This document shows positions 8,859 through 17,434 of a stretch of 48,803 nt of DNA, one piece after another; positions within the stretch are counted from its first letter, which is position 1, and each line of letters starts with the position of its first letter. This DNA is from GCA-2861595 sp035536185 (GTDB lineage: Bacteria; Actinomycetota; Acidimicrobiia; Acidimicrobiales; GCA-2861595). Where the stretch lies: contig DATLOM010000076.1 of the NCBI GenBank assembly GCA_035536185.1, positions 1-48,803 on the forward strand, in the 5' to 3' direction. A program made the position numbers and the translations under genes. The notes under the pieces are model-generated. The model saw only the letters and a program-made list of their open reading frames with translations, had not been told where the DNA came from and did no database searches.

Positions 8859-9090
8859 ACCCCCTGTTCGGTGCCGCCCCCGCCCCTGGACGCGACAACG
8901 CCCCCGCCGTTGGCAGGGGCGTCGTCGGGCTCCCGGGGGGCGGGATGCGGACACCTTACAGGATCCAGCCGGAAAGGTCCAGTCGAATTTTTCGGATGTC
9001 GTCAGCCGAAGTGTGGTGCCCCATCGGCAAGGGAAAAGCCAGGAGAACCACGGCGCGCCCGCGGGCGGCCCTGTCAAACGGAGGAATCTG
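8859..9090. other. Divergent intergenic region with a hairpin
   Basis: This 232-base gap separates the Rieske gene and the small membrane gene, which point away from each other. It holds a stem at 8894-8926 (GACAACGCCCC pairing with GGGGCGTCGTC around an 11-base loop). The long stretch before the membrane gene suggests a structured 5' leader, but I could not match it to a known riboswitch class. Confidence 0.45.
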
Positions 9091-9285
9091 GTGATCGATG
9101 GCAAAGGGACTTTCTTCTTCTATCTCGCAGCTGTGATCTGCTTCTTCGTCGCCGCCGCCGGGGAGACCTGGAAGTTCGGCCGCCTCGGCCGCCAAGGTCT
9201 CGCCGCCCGCCTCGGCCTCGTGCCCCTCGGGCTGGCGCTGTGGCTGTTCCCTCTCATGTGGAACACGGGCGAGGCAGCCTTCTGA
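9091..9285 (+). CDS. Small two-helix membrane protein, unknown function
   Basis: The 64-residue protein starts at a GTG preceded at the right distance by a strong GGAGG at 9080-9084, which decides the start. It has a first hydrophobic segment FFFYLAAVICFFVAAAG, a short basic loop (KFGRLGRQGLAARLG) and a second segment LVPLGLALWLFPLMW, so both ends probably lie on the same side of the membrane. I do not recognise a family with assigned function. It stands alone upstream of dinG. Confidence 0.7.
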   Translation: MIDGKGTFFFYLAAVICFFVAAAGETWKFGRLGRQGLAARLGLVPLGLALWLFPLMWNTGEAAF

Positions 9286-9437
9286 TCGACTGATCGACGG
9301 GCGCCTGGTGGGGCGGGTCCGCCGCGCCTGCCGGGTCATGGCAGCAGCAGGCGCGGGGCACTCCCGCGGCTATGGCTCAACCGAGCCGACTCTTCCCCCA
9401 ACCGGCCCGCTGAAAACGCTGGCCTAACTTCCAAAGG

Positions 9438-11405
9438 ATGACGGGGCCCGACGACGTAAGGGCCGCCATGGCCAAGGTCACGGCCGCCCTGCCCGCCGGC
9501 GAGGAGCGGCCCGGTCAGGTGGAGATGGCCACGGCGGTCGCCCGGACGATCGACGACGGGGGGCACCTCATCGTCCAAGCAGGCACCGGGACGGGCAAGA
9601 GCCTCGCCTACCTCGTACCCGCCATCCTCTCGGGCAGCAAGGTCATCGTGGCCACGGCCACCAAGGCCCTGCAGGACCAGCTGGCCACCAAGGACCTGCC
9701 CTTCCTCGCCCGCCACCTGGGGCAGCCGTTCGAGTTCGCCGTGCTCAAGGGCCGCTCCAACTACCTCTGCTGGCAGCGGGCCAAGGAGGTGGCCGGGGGC
9801 GACGACGAGCAGCTGACCTTCGAGCCGGCGGCCGACGTCGGGGAGCTCGGCAGGGAGGTCGCAGCCGTTCTGGAGTGGGCCGGGGACTCCCCCACCGGCG
9901 ACCGGGCCGAGATGCCCTTCGAGCCTCGCCCGAAGGTGTGGGCCGCCCTGTCGGTCGGCGCCCGGGAGTGCCCGGGCGTCAACCAGTGCCCGAGCGGCGG
10001 GATGTGCTTCGCCGAGGCGGCCCGCCAGCGAGCGGCCCAGGCCGACGTCGTGGTGGTCAACACCCACCTGTACTGCACGCACCTGGCCAGCGACGGGTAC
10101 GTGCTACCCGAGCACGACGTGGTCGTCTTCGACGAGGCCCATGAGCTGGAGGACATCGCGGCCACGACGCTGGGGCTCGAGCTGGGTGCGGGCCGGCTGA
10201 AGGCGCTGGCCCGCACGTCACGCGCACTCGTAGCCCGCGATGACGTGAACCTCATCGATGGGCTGGACGATGCGGCCTCCCGCGTGGACGACGTCCTCGT
10301 GCCGTGGAGAGGGCGCCGGCTGCCGGACGACCTGGGCGAGGAGGTGTCGGCCGCGGTGGCCCTCGCCGGCGAGCGGGCACGGCAGGTCGTCGCCGCCGTC
10401 CGCAAGGAAGACGGTGACGCCGGTCGCAAGGCGAGGGCCCTGCAGTCCGGAGGCCACCTCGTCGGTGATCTGGCGCTGGTCGCGGCCATGCCCGAGGGCC
10501 ACGTGGCCTGGGTGGAGGGGCCGGCTCACGCTCCCGTTCTCAAGCTCGCAGCAGTGGACGTGGCGGGGCTCATGGCGGCGCGCCTCTGGGGCGAGAGGCG
10601 CACGGTCCTCACCAGCGCGACTGTCCCGCCCAACATCCGGCTCCGGCTCGGCATCGATGCCGACGCTTCCGAGCAGCTGGACGTGGGAAGCCCCTTTCCC
10701 TACGCCGATAACGCCATGCTCTACTGCGCCGCCGCCCTTCCCGACCCGCGCAAGCCCGAGTACGAGGCAGCCATGCACGACGAGCTGGAGGCGCTGATCC
10801 GGGCCGCCGGTGGCCGCACCCTCGCCCTGTTCACCAGCTGGAGAGCAATGGAGGCCGCGGCGGCGGCCCTGGCCGAGCGTCTCCCCCCGGAGCTTCCGGT
10901 GTTGACCCAGTCGGACCTCCCCAAGCCGGCGCTGGTAGAGGCCTTCTCCGCCCACGAACCCACCTCCCTCTTCGCCACCATGGGCTTCTGGCAGGGCATC
11001 GACGTGCCGGGGCCGTCGTTGTCGCTCGTCACTCTCGATCGGATCCCGTTCCCCCGCCCCGACGAGCCCTTGACCCAGGCCCGGCGCGACAAAGCCGGCG
11101 CCGGCGCCTTCCGCCTCGTCGACCTCCCTCGCGCCGCCACCCTCCTGGCCCAGGGCGCCGGCCGCCTCATCCGCTCCGCCACCGACCGCGGCGTGGTCGC
11201 CGTGCTCGACCCCCGCCTGGCCACCGCCACCTACCGATGGGACCTGGTCCGGGCCCTCCCGCCCATGCGCCGCACCAAGAACCGCGCCGACGTCGAGTCC
11301 TTCCTCACCGCCGCCCTGTCGACCCCACAGGGTGTGGGCGTCGTCGGCCGCCGCCGTGCGCCCGGTGCCGCCGCTTCACCTTCACCCGCCAGATCAACGC
11401 CATAG
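9438..11405 (+). CDS. dinG: DinG/YoaA-type iron-sulfur superfamily 2 DNA helicase
   Basis: The 655-residue protein resembles 5'-3' XPD-like helicases that resolve R-loops, G-quadruplexes and stalled forks. Walker A is AGTGTGKS near residue 50, with a DEAH box in VVFDEAHELED near 231. Between them lie cysteines in YLCWQR and ECPGVNQCPSGGMCF, the expected four-cysteine iron-sulfur set. The C-terminal helicase lobe has ATMGFWQGIDVPG and QGAGRLIRSATDRGVV. The ATG at 9438 has AAAGG just upstream, and TAACTT at 9423-9428 may be a -10 box, which would make the mRNA nearly leaderless. The last 20 residues are Ala/Pro-rich. It is a distant relative of one part of the island helicase at 34332-40454. 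Confidence 0.93.
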   Translation: MTGPDDVRAAMAKVTAALPAGEERPGQVEMATAVARTIDDGGHLIVQAGTGTGKSLAYLVPAILSGSKVIVATATKALQDQLATKDLPFLARHLGQPFEFAVLKGRSNYLCWQRAKEVAGGDDEQLTFEPAADVGELGREVAAVLEWAGDSPTGDRAEMPFEPRPKVWAALSVGARECPGVNQCPSGGMCFAEAARQRAAQADVVVVNTHLYCTHLASDGYVLPEHDVVVFDEAHELEDIAATTLGLELGAGRLKALARTSRALVARDDVNLIDGLDDAASRVDDVLVPWRGRRLPDDLGEEVSAAVALAGERARQVVAAVRKEDGDAGRKARALQSGGHLVGDLALVAAMPEGHVAWVEGPAHAPVLKLAAVDVAGLMAARLWGERRTVLTSATVPPNIRLRLGIDADASEQLDVGSPFPYADNAMLYCAAALPDPRKPEYEAAMHDELEALIRAAGGRTLALFTSWRAMEAAAAALAERLPPELPVLTQSDLPKPALVEAFSAHEPTSLFATMGFWQGIDVPGPSLSLVTLDRIPFPRPDEPLTQARRDKAGAGAFRLVDLPRAATLLAQGAGRLIRSATDRGVVAVLDPRLATATYRWDLVRALPPMRRTKNRADVESFLTAALSTPQGVGVVGRRRAPGAAASPSPARSTP

Positions 11406-11421
11406 TCCGAGTCACGTCGAA

Positions 11422-11480
11422 TGTGCACGAAGCGCTGTGATCACCGGCCCTTTCACCGATTTCACAACGCTTCGTGCACA
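11422..11480. terminator. 19-bp inverted repeat between convergent dinG and era
   Basis: TGTGCACGAAGCGCTGTGA at 11422-11440 is matched in inverted orientation at 11462-11480 with one mismatch, around a 21-base loop. The position just after dinG and facing era fits a bidirectional 3'-end hairpin. There is no T-run, so termination may be Rho-dependent or the repeat may have another role. Confidence 0.5.
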
Positions 11481-11514
11481 CTCCGCCGGTCGACACACGG
11501 CCGGGCGTGGGGCA

Positions 11515-11554
11515 GGGGCCCCCACGCTCCGGAGGAGCGCGGGGTTGGGGCCCC
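11515..11554 (-). terminator. GC-rich hairpin downstream of era
   Basis: GGGGCCCC at both ends and CGCTCC/GGAGCG in the middle form a strong stem that begins 12 bases past the era stop codon. It probably marks the end of the phoH-ybeY-corC-era transcript. Confidence 0.5.
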
Positions 11555-11566
11555 GCTCGGGTTGAT

Positions 11567-12403
11567 TCAGTATCCCAGCCGCTGCAAGGCGGCTGGGTTG
11601 CGCTGCCAGTCCTTGTCGACCTTGACGAACAGCTCGACAAAGGCGCCGGGCGCCAGCTGGGCCCGCACCCTCGTGCCCACCTCCTTCAAGACGCTGCCCC
11701 CGCGGCCGATGACGATCCCCTTCTGGGAGTCCCGCTCGACCAGGATCTCGCAGCGGATGCGGGGCCACTCCCACTCCGTCACCCGGCAGGCCACCGAGTA
11801 GGGCACCTCGTCGCGGGTGACGGCCAGCAGTTGCTCGCGCACCAGCTCGGCCACCCAGAAGGCCTCGGGCACGTCGGTGACCATGTCGGGGGGGTACAGC
11901 GCCGGCCCCTCGGGCAGGCGGTCAACGATGGCATCCACCAGCTCCTGCACTCCCGCCCCGGTGGCCGCCGAGACCGGGTAGCACTCCCCCAGCTCCAGGT
12001 TGGCCGACTTCACCAGCTGACCAAGGACCTGGTTCCGCGAAGCCACGTCGGTCTTGTTCACCACCACGATGGCATCGGCCGGCACCCGCTCGGCCACGTA
12101 ACGGTCACCTCCGCCCAACGGCTTGGTGGCGTCGATCACCAGCACCACCACGTCGACGTCGCCCACGCTGCTCACCGCCACCTGGTTGAGCCGCTCTCCC
12201 AGCAGGGTGGCCGGCTTGTGGATGCCGGGTGTGTCGACGAACACGAGCTGGGCGTCGGGGCGGTTGAGAACGCCACGCACCGGCGCCCGGGTGGTCTGCG
12301 GCTTGTTCGAGACGATCGACACCTTGGTGCCGAGGATGGTGTTGACCAGCGTGGACTTCCCCACGTTGGGCCGCCCGACCAATGTGGCGAAGCCCGACCG
12401 CAT
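11567..12403 (-). CDS. era: GTPase Era
   Basis: The 278-residue essential GTPase binds the 3' end of 16S rRNA and assists 30S subunit maturation. G-motifs are in place: GRPNVGKST (G1), KPQTTR (G2), DTPG followed by IHKPAT (G3) and VVNKTD (G4). The C-terminal KH domain has QKGIVIGRGGSVLKEVGT and ends at normal length. The ATG at 12403 begins MRSGFATLVGRPNVGKS, as in other Era proteins. It follows the CNNM/CorC gene on the same strand, part of the common phoH-ybeY-corC-era order for RNA and ribosome maintenance. Confidence 0.97.
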   Translation of the reverse strand: MRSGFATLVGRPNVGKSTLVNTILGTKVSIVSNKPQTTRAPVRGVLNRPDAQLVFVDTPGIHKPATLLGERLNQVAVSSVGDVDVVVLVIDATKPLGGGDRYVAERVPADAIVVVNKTDVASRNQVLGQLVKSANLELGECYPVSAATGAGVQELVDAIVDRLPEGPALYPPDMVTDVPEAFWVAELVREQLLAVTRDEVPYSVACRVTEWEWPRIRCEILVERDSQKGIVIGRGGSVLKEVGTRVRAQLAPGAFVELFVKVDKDWQRNPAALQRLGY

Positions 12404-12415
12404 CAGGGCAGGGCG

Positions 12416-13686
<1,271 letters not shown>

Positions 13687-13690
<4 letters not shown>

Positions 13691-14220
13691 GCAGAGCTCC
13701 CGCCGGGTGCCACAGGTTGTTTTCGATGGAGCTGGTCGAGAAGCTCCTGCTCCCGGCGCTCCATGGCCTCGGCTTCGGCGGCCACCACGTGGTCACGGCC
13801 GAGCAGGTGGAGGATGCCGTGCACGACGAGCAGGGCCAGCTCGTCCTCGTAGGTGCCGGCGTGCTCGGGGGCGTTGCGGGCGGCCACCGCAGGGCAGACG
13901 TAGACGTCGCCGAGCAGCACCGGCAGGTCGGCAGCCTCCGCCGGGCTCCAGTTCGGCCCGTTGCCCCGGTGGTCGGGGTGCCGGCCGCTGGCCACCGGCT
14001 CGTCGTCGAAGGAGAAGGAGAGCACGTCGGTGGGGCCGTCGTGGCCGGCGAAGCGCCGGTTCAGGTCGGCGATGGCGTCCTCGTCGACGAACACCAAGGA
14101 CAGCTCCGCGTCGCCCTTGACGCCCTCGGCCTCGAGGACGCCGCGCGCCAGCACGAGCCAGCGCAGCGTCTCGACCGGCTCGTCCGACTGCTCGTCGGCC
14201 GCGAAGACCTCGATCCCCAC
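13687..14220 (-). CDS. ybeY: Endoribonuclease YbeY
   Basis: The 177-residue zinc-dependent RNase acts in rRNA 3' maturation and ribosome quality control. The catalytic zinc motif is complete: HGILHLLGRDH, with three histidines. Upstream are the family's LSLVFVDEDAIADLNRRFAG and GPTDVLSFSFDD. The open frame extends to 14448 inside phoH, but family similarity begins right after the GTG at 14220, which I chose; this puts it four bases after the phoH stop. The 3' end overlaps the next gene by four bases. Confidence 0.94.
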
Positions 14221-14224
14221 AGCC

Positions 14225-15223
14225 CTATCGCCCGTCGGAGGCCGGCGCCGAGCCCTGGGCCGGGCTATCGGTGTTGCGACCGGGGGTGGAACGCTCGTAG
14301 GCCTTGACGATGTCCTGGACGATCTTGTGGCGGACGACGTCACGGGGGCCGAGATGAACGAACGACAGGCCGTCGATGCCGGCGAGGATCTTCTCCAGGC
14401 CGAGGAGCCCCGAGCGGCCCCCGGCCACGTCGACCTGGGTAACGTCACCTGTGACCACGGCCTTGGACCCGAAGCCGATCCGGGTGAGGAACATCTTCAT
14501 CTGCTCGGGGCTGGTGTTCTGGGCCTCGTCGAGGATGATGAAGCTGCGGTTGAGCGTGCGCCCCCGCATGAAGGCCAGGGGCGCCACCTCGATGGCGGCC
14601 CGGTCGAGCAGCCTCGGGACGGCGTCGGTGCCGAGCATGTCGTAGAGGGCGTCGTAGAGCGGGCGCAGGTACGGGTCCACCTTGGCCATGAGGTCGCCGG
14701 GGAGGAAGCCGAGGCGCTCGCCCGCCTCCACCGCGGGGCGGGTGAGGATTATGCGCTCCACCGACTTCTCCTGCAGCGCCTGCACGGCGAGAGCCACGGC
14801 CAGGTACGACTTCCCGGTGCCGGCGGGGCCGATGCCGAAGGTGATGACGTTGCCGGCGATGGCCTCGCAGTAGAGCTTCTGGCCCGCCGTCTTGGGGCGA
14901 ACGGTGCGGCCCCGGCCCGAGCGCAGCACCTCGGCGGTCAGCACCTCGGACGGCCGCTCGTCGGCCTTCATCATGTCGATAGTGCGCCCCAGGTTGCCGG
15001 TGTCGAGAAGCTGCCCGTGCTCGAGTAGCAGGACCAGCTCCTCGAAGAGCTTTCCGACCCGCTCGGCATCGTCGCCGCGGATGCTTATCTCGTTGCCCCT
15101 GGCCAGGATGGTCGTGCCGGGGAACGAATCCTCCACCACGCGCAGCAACTCGTCGTGCTCCCCGAGGAGGCCGACCATCAGGAGGTTTCCGGGGACGAGG
15201 ATCTTGACTTGGGTAGAGGACAA
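14225..15223 (-). CDS. phoH: PhoH-like ATPase
   Basis: The 332-residue P-loop protein is related to the helicase superfamily and probably acts on RNA beside YbeY. An N-terminal KH-like part (VLARGNEISIRGDDAE region) precedes the PhoH core: Walker A GPAGTGKSYLAVALAV, RPAVEAGERLGFLPGD, Walker B SFIILDEAQNTSPEQMKMF and TGDVTQVDV. The C-terminal 20 residues are a disordered Ser/Ala/Pro tail. The ATG at 15223 gives normal length. It is first in the phoH-ybeY-corC-era order. Confidence 0.94.
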   Translation of the reverse strand: MSSTQVKILVPGNLLMVGLLGEHDELLRVVEDSFPGTTILARGNEISIRGDDAERVGKLFEELVLLLEHGQLLDTGNLGRTIDMMKADERPSEVLTAEVLRSGRGRTVRPKTAGQKLYCEAIAGNVITFGIGPAGTGKSYLAVALAVQALQEKSVERIILTRPAVEAGERLGFLPGDLMAKVDPYLRPLYDALYDMLGTDAVPRLLDRAAIEVAPLAFMRGRTLNRSFIILDEAQNTSPEQMKMFLTRIGFGSKAVVTGDVTQVDVAGGRSGLLGLEKILAGIDGLSFVHLGPRDVVRHKIVQDIVKAYERSTPGRNTDSPAQGSAPASDGR

Positions 15224-15266
15224 AGCGGTTCGCTGCCAGCGTACGCCAGAGTCGAGCCTCAGCCCG

Positions 15267-15629
15267 TCATCCGGGTGGCCACTCGAGACGGCGCCCGCCT
15301 AGAACGTGCAGATGGAGGTGCCCCACGCTGTTCTGGGCGTCGGCACCCACGTTGAAGACGAGCCGGTAGCCGCTCTCGGCGATCCCCTCGCCGGCCGCCA
15401 CCTGGCGGGCGCTGGTGAACATCTCCGCCACCACCTCCGCATGCTCGGGTTCGATGGCCGAAGCGTCGGCGATGTGGTTGCGGGGCACGACGAGGACATG
15501 GACGGGGGCGGCGGGATTGATGTCACGGAAGGCGTAGGTGGCTTCGGTGGTGGCCACCCGATCGGAGGGCACCTCGCCGGCCACGATGCGACAGAACAGA
15601 CAGTTCGCCTGGGTTGCCGGGGACCCCAC
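15267..15629 (-). CDS. HIT-family nucleotide hydrolase/transferase
   Basis: The 120-residue protein belongs to the histidine-triad branch related to Hint, which cleaves nucleoside phosphoramidates. It begins with NCLFCRIVAGEVPS, the usual opening, then TYAFRDINPAAPVHVLVVPR, and ends with the triad VGHLHLHVLGGR. The GTG at 15629 leaves ten residues before the conserved FCRI; the longer upstream frame is antisense to the next gene. It lies just upstream of phoH, a frequent neighbour in bacteria. Confidence 0.9.
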   Translation of the reverse strand: MGSPATQANCLFCRIVAGEVPSDRVATTEATYAFRDINPAAPVHVLVVPRNHIADASAIEPEHAEVVAEMFTSARQVAAGEGIAESGYRLVFNVGADAQNSVGHLHLHVLGGRRLEWPPG

Positions 15630-15663
15630 CGCCGAGAGGCTACAGGCGCTACGGTCGGCCCGC

Positions 15664-16245
15664 GTGAGCACGGCGGGGCACGGGGGCGCCGGCGACATAG
15701 AGGGTTTTCTGGCCGACCTCGCCCGCTGGACAGCCGACAGCCGCGCCTCGGAGGCCGCCGGCGCTCGTGTGCGCGAACGATGGCTTCGCCAGCAGGCGGC
15801 AGAAGGTGCCCGCTTCGCCGGCGTGCTGGTTGACCTGGCCGAGCAGGGCGCGGGTGTGGCCCTGCGCACCACCGGGGGGCGCGTCCTGCAGGGACGGGTA
15901 GCCGCCGTGGCCGGCGACTTCTGCGTCGTCCGACACGACGGCGGATTGGTCACGCTGCTGGCTTTCGGAGCCATCGCCTCCCTGCGGCCCGAGCCGGGCC
16001 ACCGTTCCGGTGATGCCGATTCGGGGCGGACGCCGCCGCCGGCGCTGATGCTCACCGACGTACTCGCCCGGATGGCGCCGGAGCGGCCGCGGGTCCGGGT
16101 GGCGATGGAGGGTGCCGGCGAGGCGATCACGGGTGATCTGCGCAGCGTCGGTGTGGACGTCGCCACCGTGCGCCTGGAGGGCGACCCGCCCGGAACCGTG
16201 TACCTGCAACTTTCGTGCGTGCGTGAGGTGACGCTCCTGGGGTGA
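15664..16245 (+). CDS. Conserved-looking actinobacterial protein of unknown function
   Basis: The 193-residue soluble protein starts at a GTG. A helical N-terminus (FLADLARWTADSRASEAAGA, then RVRERWLRQQAAEGARFAG) leads into two short beta-rich segments that resemble each other: LRTTGGRVLQGRVAAVAGDF near 65-85 and VAMEGAGEAITGDLRSVGVD near 145-165. The repeated turn-strand pattern is reminiscent of an Sm-like barrel, but this is only an impression. There is no signal peptide or membrane helix. It is divergent from the HIT gene by 34 bases and convergent with the HTH gene. Confidence 0.65.
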   Translation: MSTAGHGGAGDIEGFLADLARWTADSRASEAAGARVRERWLRQQAAEGARFAGVLVDLAEQGAGVALRTTGGRVLQGRVAAVAGDFCVVRHDGGLVTLLAFGAIASLRPEPGHRSGDADSGRTPPPALMLTDVLARMAPERPRVRVAMEGAGEAITGDLRSVGVDVATVRLEGDPPGTVYLQLSCVREVTLLG

Positions 16246-16271
16246 GCCGGCGCCGGCCAGCCGGAGCGCGC

Positions 16272-16502
16272 TCAGGGCGAGCCTTCCCTCCTGGGCTCGG
16301 GGTACAGGTGCTCGAGCGTGCCCGGCTCGATGCGGGCGCCGTCGATGAAGGCCTCGACATCAGCGGCCTTGAGCCGGATGACCCGGCCGAACTTGTAGGC
16401 CGCCAGCTGCCCCTCGTCGATGAACCGGTACAGCGTGCGCAGGGTGACCCCCAGCCGGGCTGACGTCTCCCGCGTACTCATCCAGCGGATGTCCTCAGTC
16501 AT
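16272..16502 (-). CDS. Small excisionase/MerR-type helix-turn-helix DNA-binding protein
   Basis: The 76-residue protein is almost wholly one winged-helix domain: MSTRETSARLGVTLRTLYRF, then IDEGQLAAYKFGRVIRLKAA and DVEAFID, followed by a short tail ending in PGTLEHLYPEP. Domains of this kind are used by excisionases, AlpA-like regulators and the actinobacterial regulator BldC. No integrase is near, so a regulator role is more likely. It is divergent from the pilus locus, and a palindrome in the shared gap overlaps the probable pilus promoter, so it may regulate that locus. Confidence 0.8.
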   Translation of the reverse strand: MTEDIRWMSTRETSARLGVTLRTLYRFIDEGQLAAYKFGRVIRLKAADVEAFIDGARIEPGTLEHLYPEPRREGSP

Positions 16503-16562
16503 GACCTGAATCTTAGCTTCTGCAGCACTCTGTGGCGTCTCACGCGTTCTCGTGTGCGAGAT

Positions 16563-16600
16563 CAGGCAGTTTGACGGCGCAGAACTGCCTGAAATAGCAT
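16563..16600 (+). promoter_or_regulatory. Candidate promoter of the pilus locus with overlapping palindrome
   Basis: TTGACG at 16571-16576 and TAGCAT at 16595-16600 are spaced by 18 bases and read toward the cpaB-like gene at 16640. A perfect 9-bp inverted repeat (CAGGCAGTT at 16563-16571, AACTGCCTG at 16583-16591) overlaps the -35 box and the spacer, a good place for a repressor site. Confidence 0.5.
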
Positions 16601-16639
16601 GACGGGCTCTTCGAGAGCGCCAGCCGGGACGGGGTTATT

Positions 16640-17431
16640 GTGAGCACGGTGGGGGATGTAGTCGTGGGGAACAGGCAGGGCAGCGACCGCCGCAACGGCG
16701 GGAGTGCCCGCCCGCTCCGCCGGCGGAGAACGTTGCCCGGTGGGCGCGCCGTGGTCGGTGGATTCCTGGTGACGGTGGCGGGGATCGGCGCCTTCGCCGG
16801 GTACACCAACGCCACCGCCGACAAGAGGGTCGACTACCTCGTGGCCCGCAGCGACCTCACCATCGGGCAACGCATCGGCCGGGACAGCGTCGGATACCTG
16901 CCGATGGAGCTTCCCAGCCTGGTGCGGGGTCGGGCCTTTCGTGACCCCGCCGATCTCATGGGAGCAGTGCTGGTCGGCCCCGTGAACGAGGGGGAGTTGA
17001 TCCAGAGCAGCGACGTGCTCCTCCGGGGGACCGCTCCCGCCGGGAGAGAGGTCTCGTTCTCGATCGAGTCCGACCGGGCCGTGGACGGCCGGCTCCAGAG
17101 AGGCGAGATGGTCGACGTGCTCGTCACCTACGGGACCGGGAACGAGGCCTATACCGTCACCGTCGCCCGCGATGTGCGGGTGATCAACCGGCGCCAGCCT
17201 CGCGGCACCCTCGGCGACGGAGGCGACGAGGTCATCACCGTGTCCGTCGGCAGTAGCACCGAAGCGCTGGCCCTGTCGCACGCGGTGACCGCCGGCGCCG
17301 TCACCCTCGTCCGCACGGCCGGCGCGTCCGACACGGCCGGTGGTCCCGATAGCGATGCCGGCGCCGGTGCGACGTATCGGGCGCCCGGTCCGGGAACCGA
17401 ACCCGAGCCCGAGCCAGTGGCCGGAGGCTGA
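16640..17431 (+). CDS. cpaB: CpaB/RcpC-like pilus assembly protein (SAF domain)
   Basis: The 263-residue protein would assist Tad pilus assembly at the outer face of the membrane. A basic cytoplasmic tail (RRRRTLPGGRAVVGG) precedes one transmembrane helix near 37-58, then a SAF-type domain (VARSDLTIGQRIGRDSVGYL and VGPVNEGELIQSSDVL) and a beta-rich RcpC-like part with GEMVDVLVTYG. The Pro/Glu/Gly-rich C-terminus is likely disordered. It starts at the GTG at 16640 and stops three bases before the next gene. Confidence 0.8.
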   Translation: MSTVGDVVVGNRQGSDRRNGGSARPLRRRRTLPGGRAVVGGFLVTVAGIGAFAGYTNATADKRVDYLVARSDLTIGQRIGRDSVGYLPMELPSLVRGRAFRDPADLMGAVLVGPVNEGELIQSSDVLLRGTAPAGREVSFSIESDRAVDGRLQRGEMVDVLVTYGTGNEAYTVTVARDVRVINRRQPRGTLGDGGDEVITVSVGSSTEALALSHAVTAGAVTLVRTAGASDTAGGPDSDAGAGATYRAPGPGTEPEPEPVAGG

Positions 17432-17434
17432 GCC

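Noticed and set aside
9000..9060. B12-box-like GCCAGGAGAACC in the leader of the small membrane gene
   Set aside because: A cobalamin riboswitch needs several further conserved blocks that I cannot find, and no cobalamin-related gene follows.
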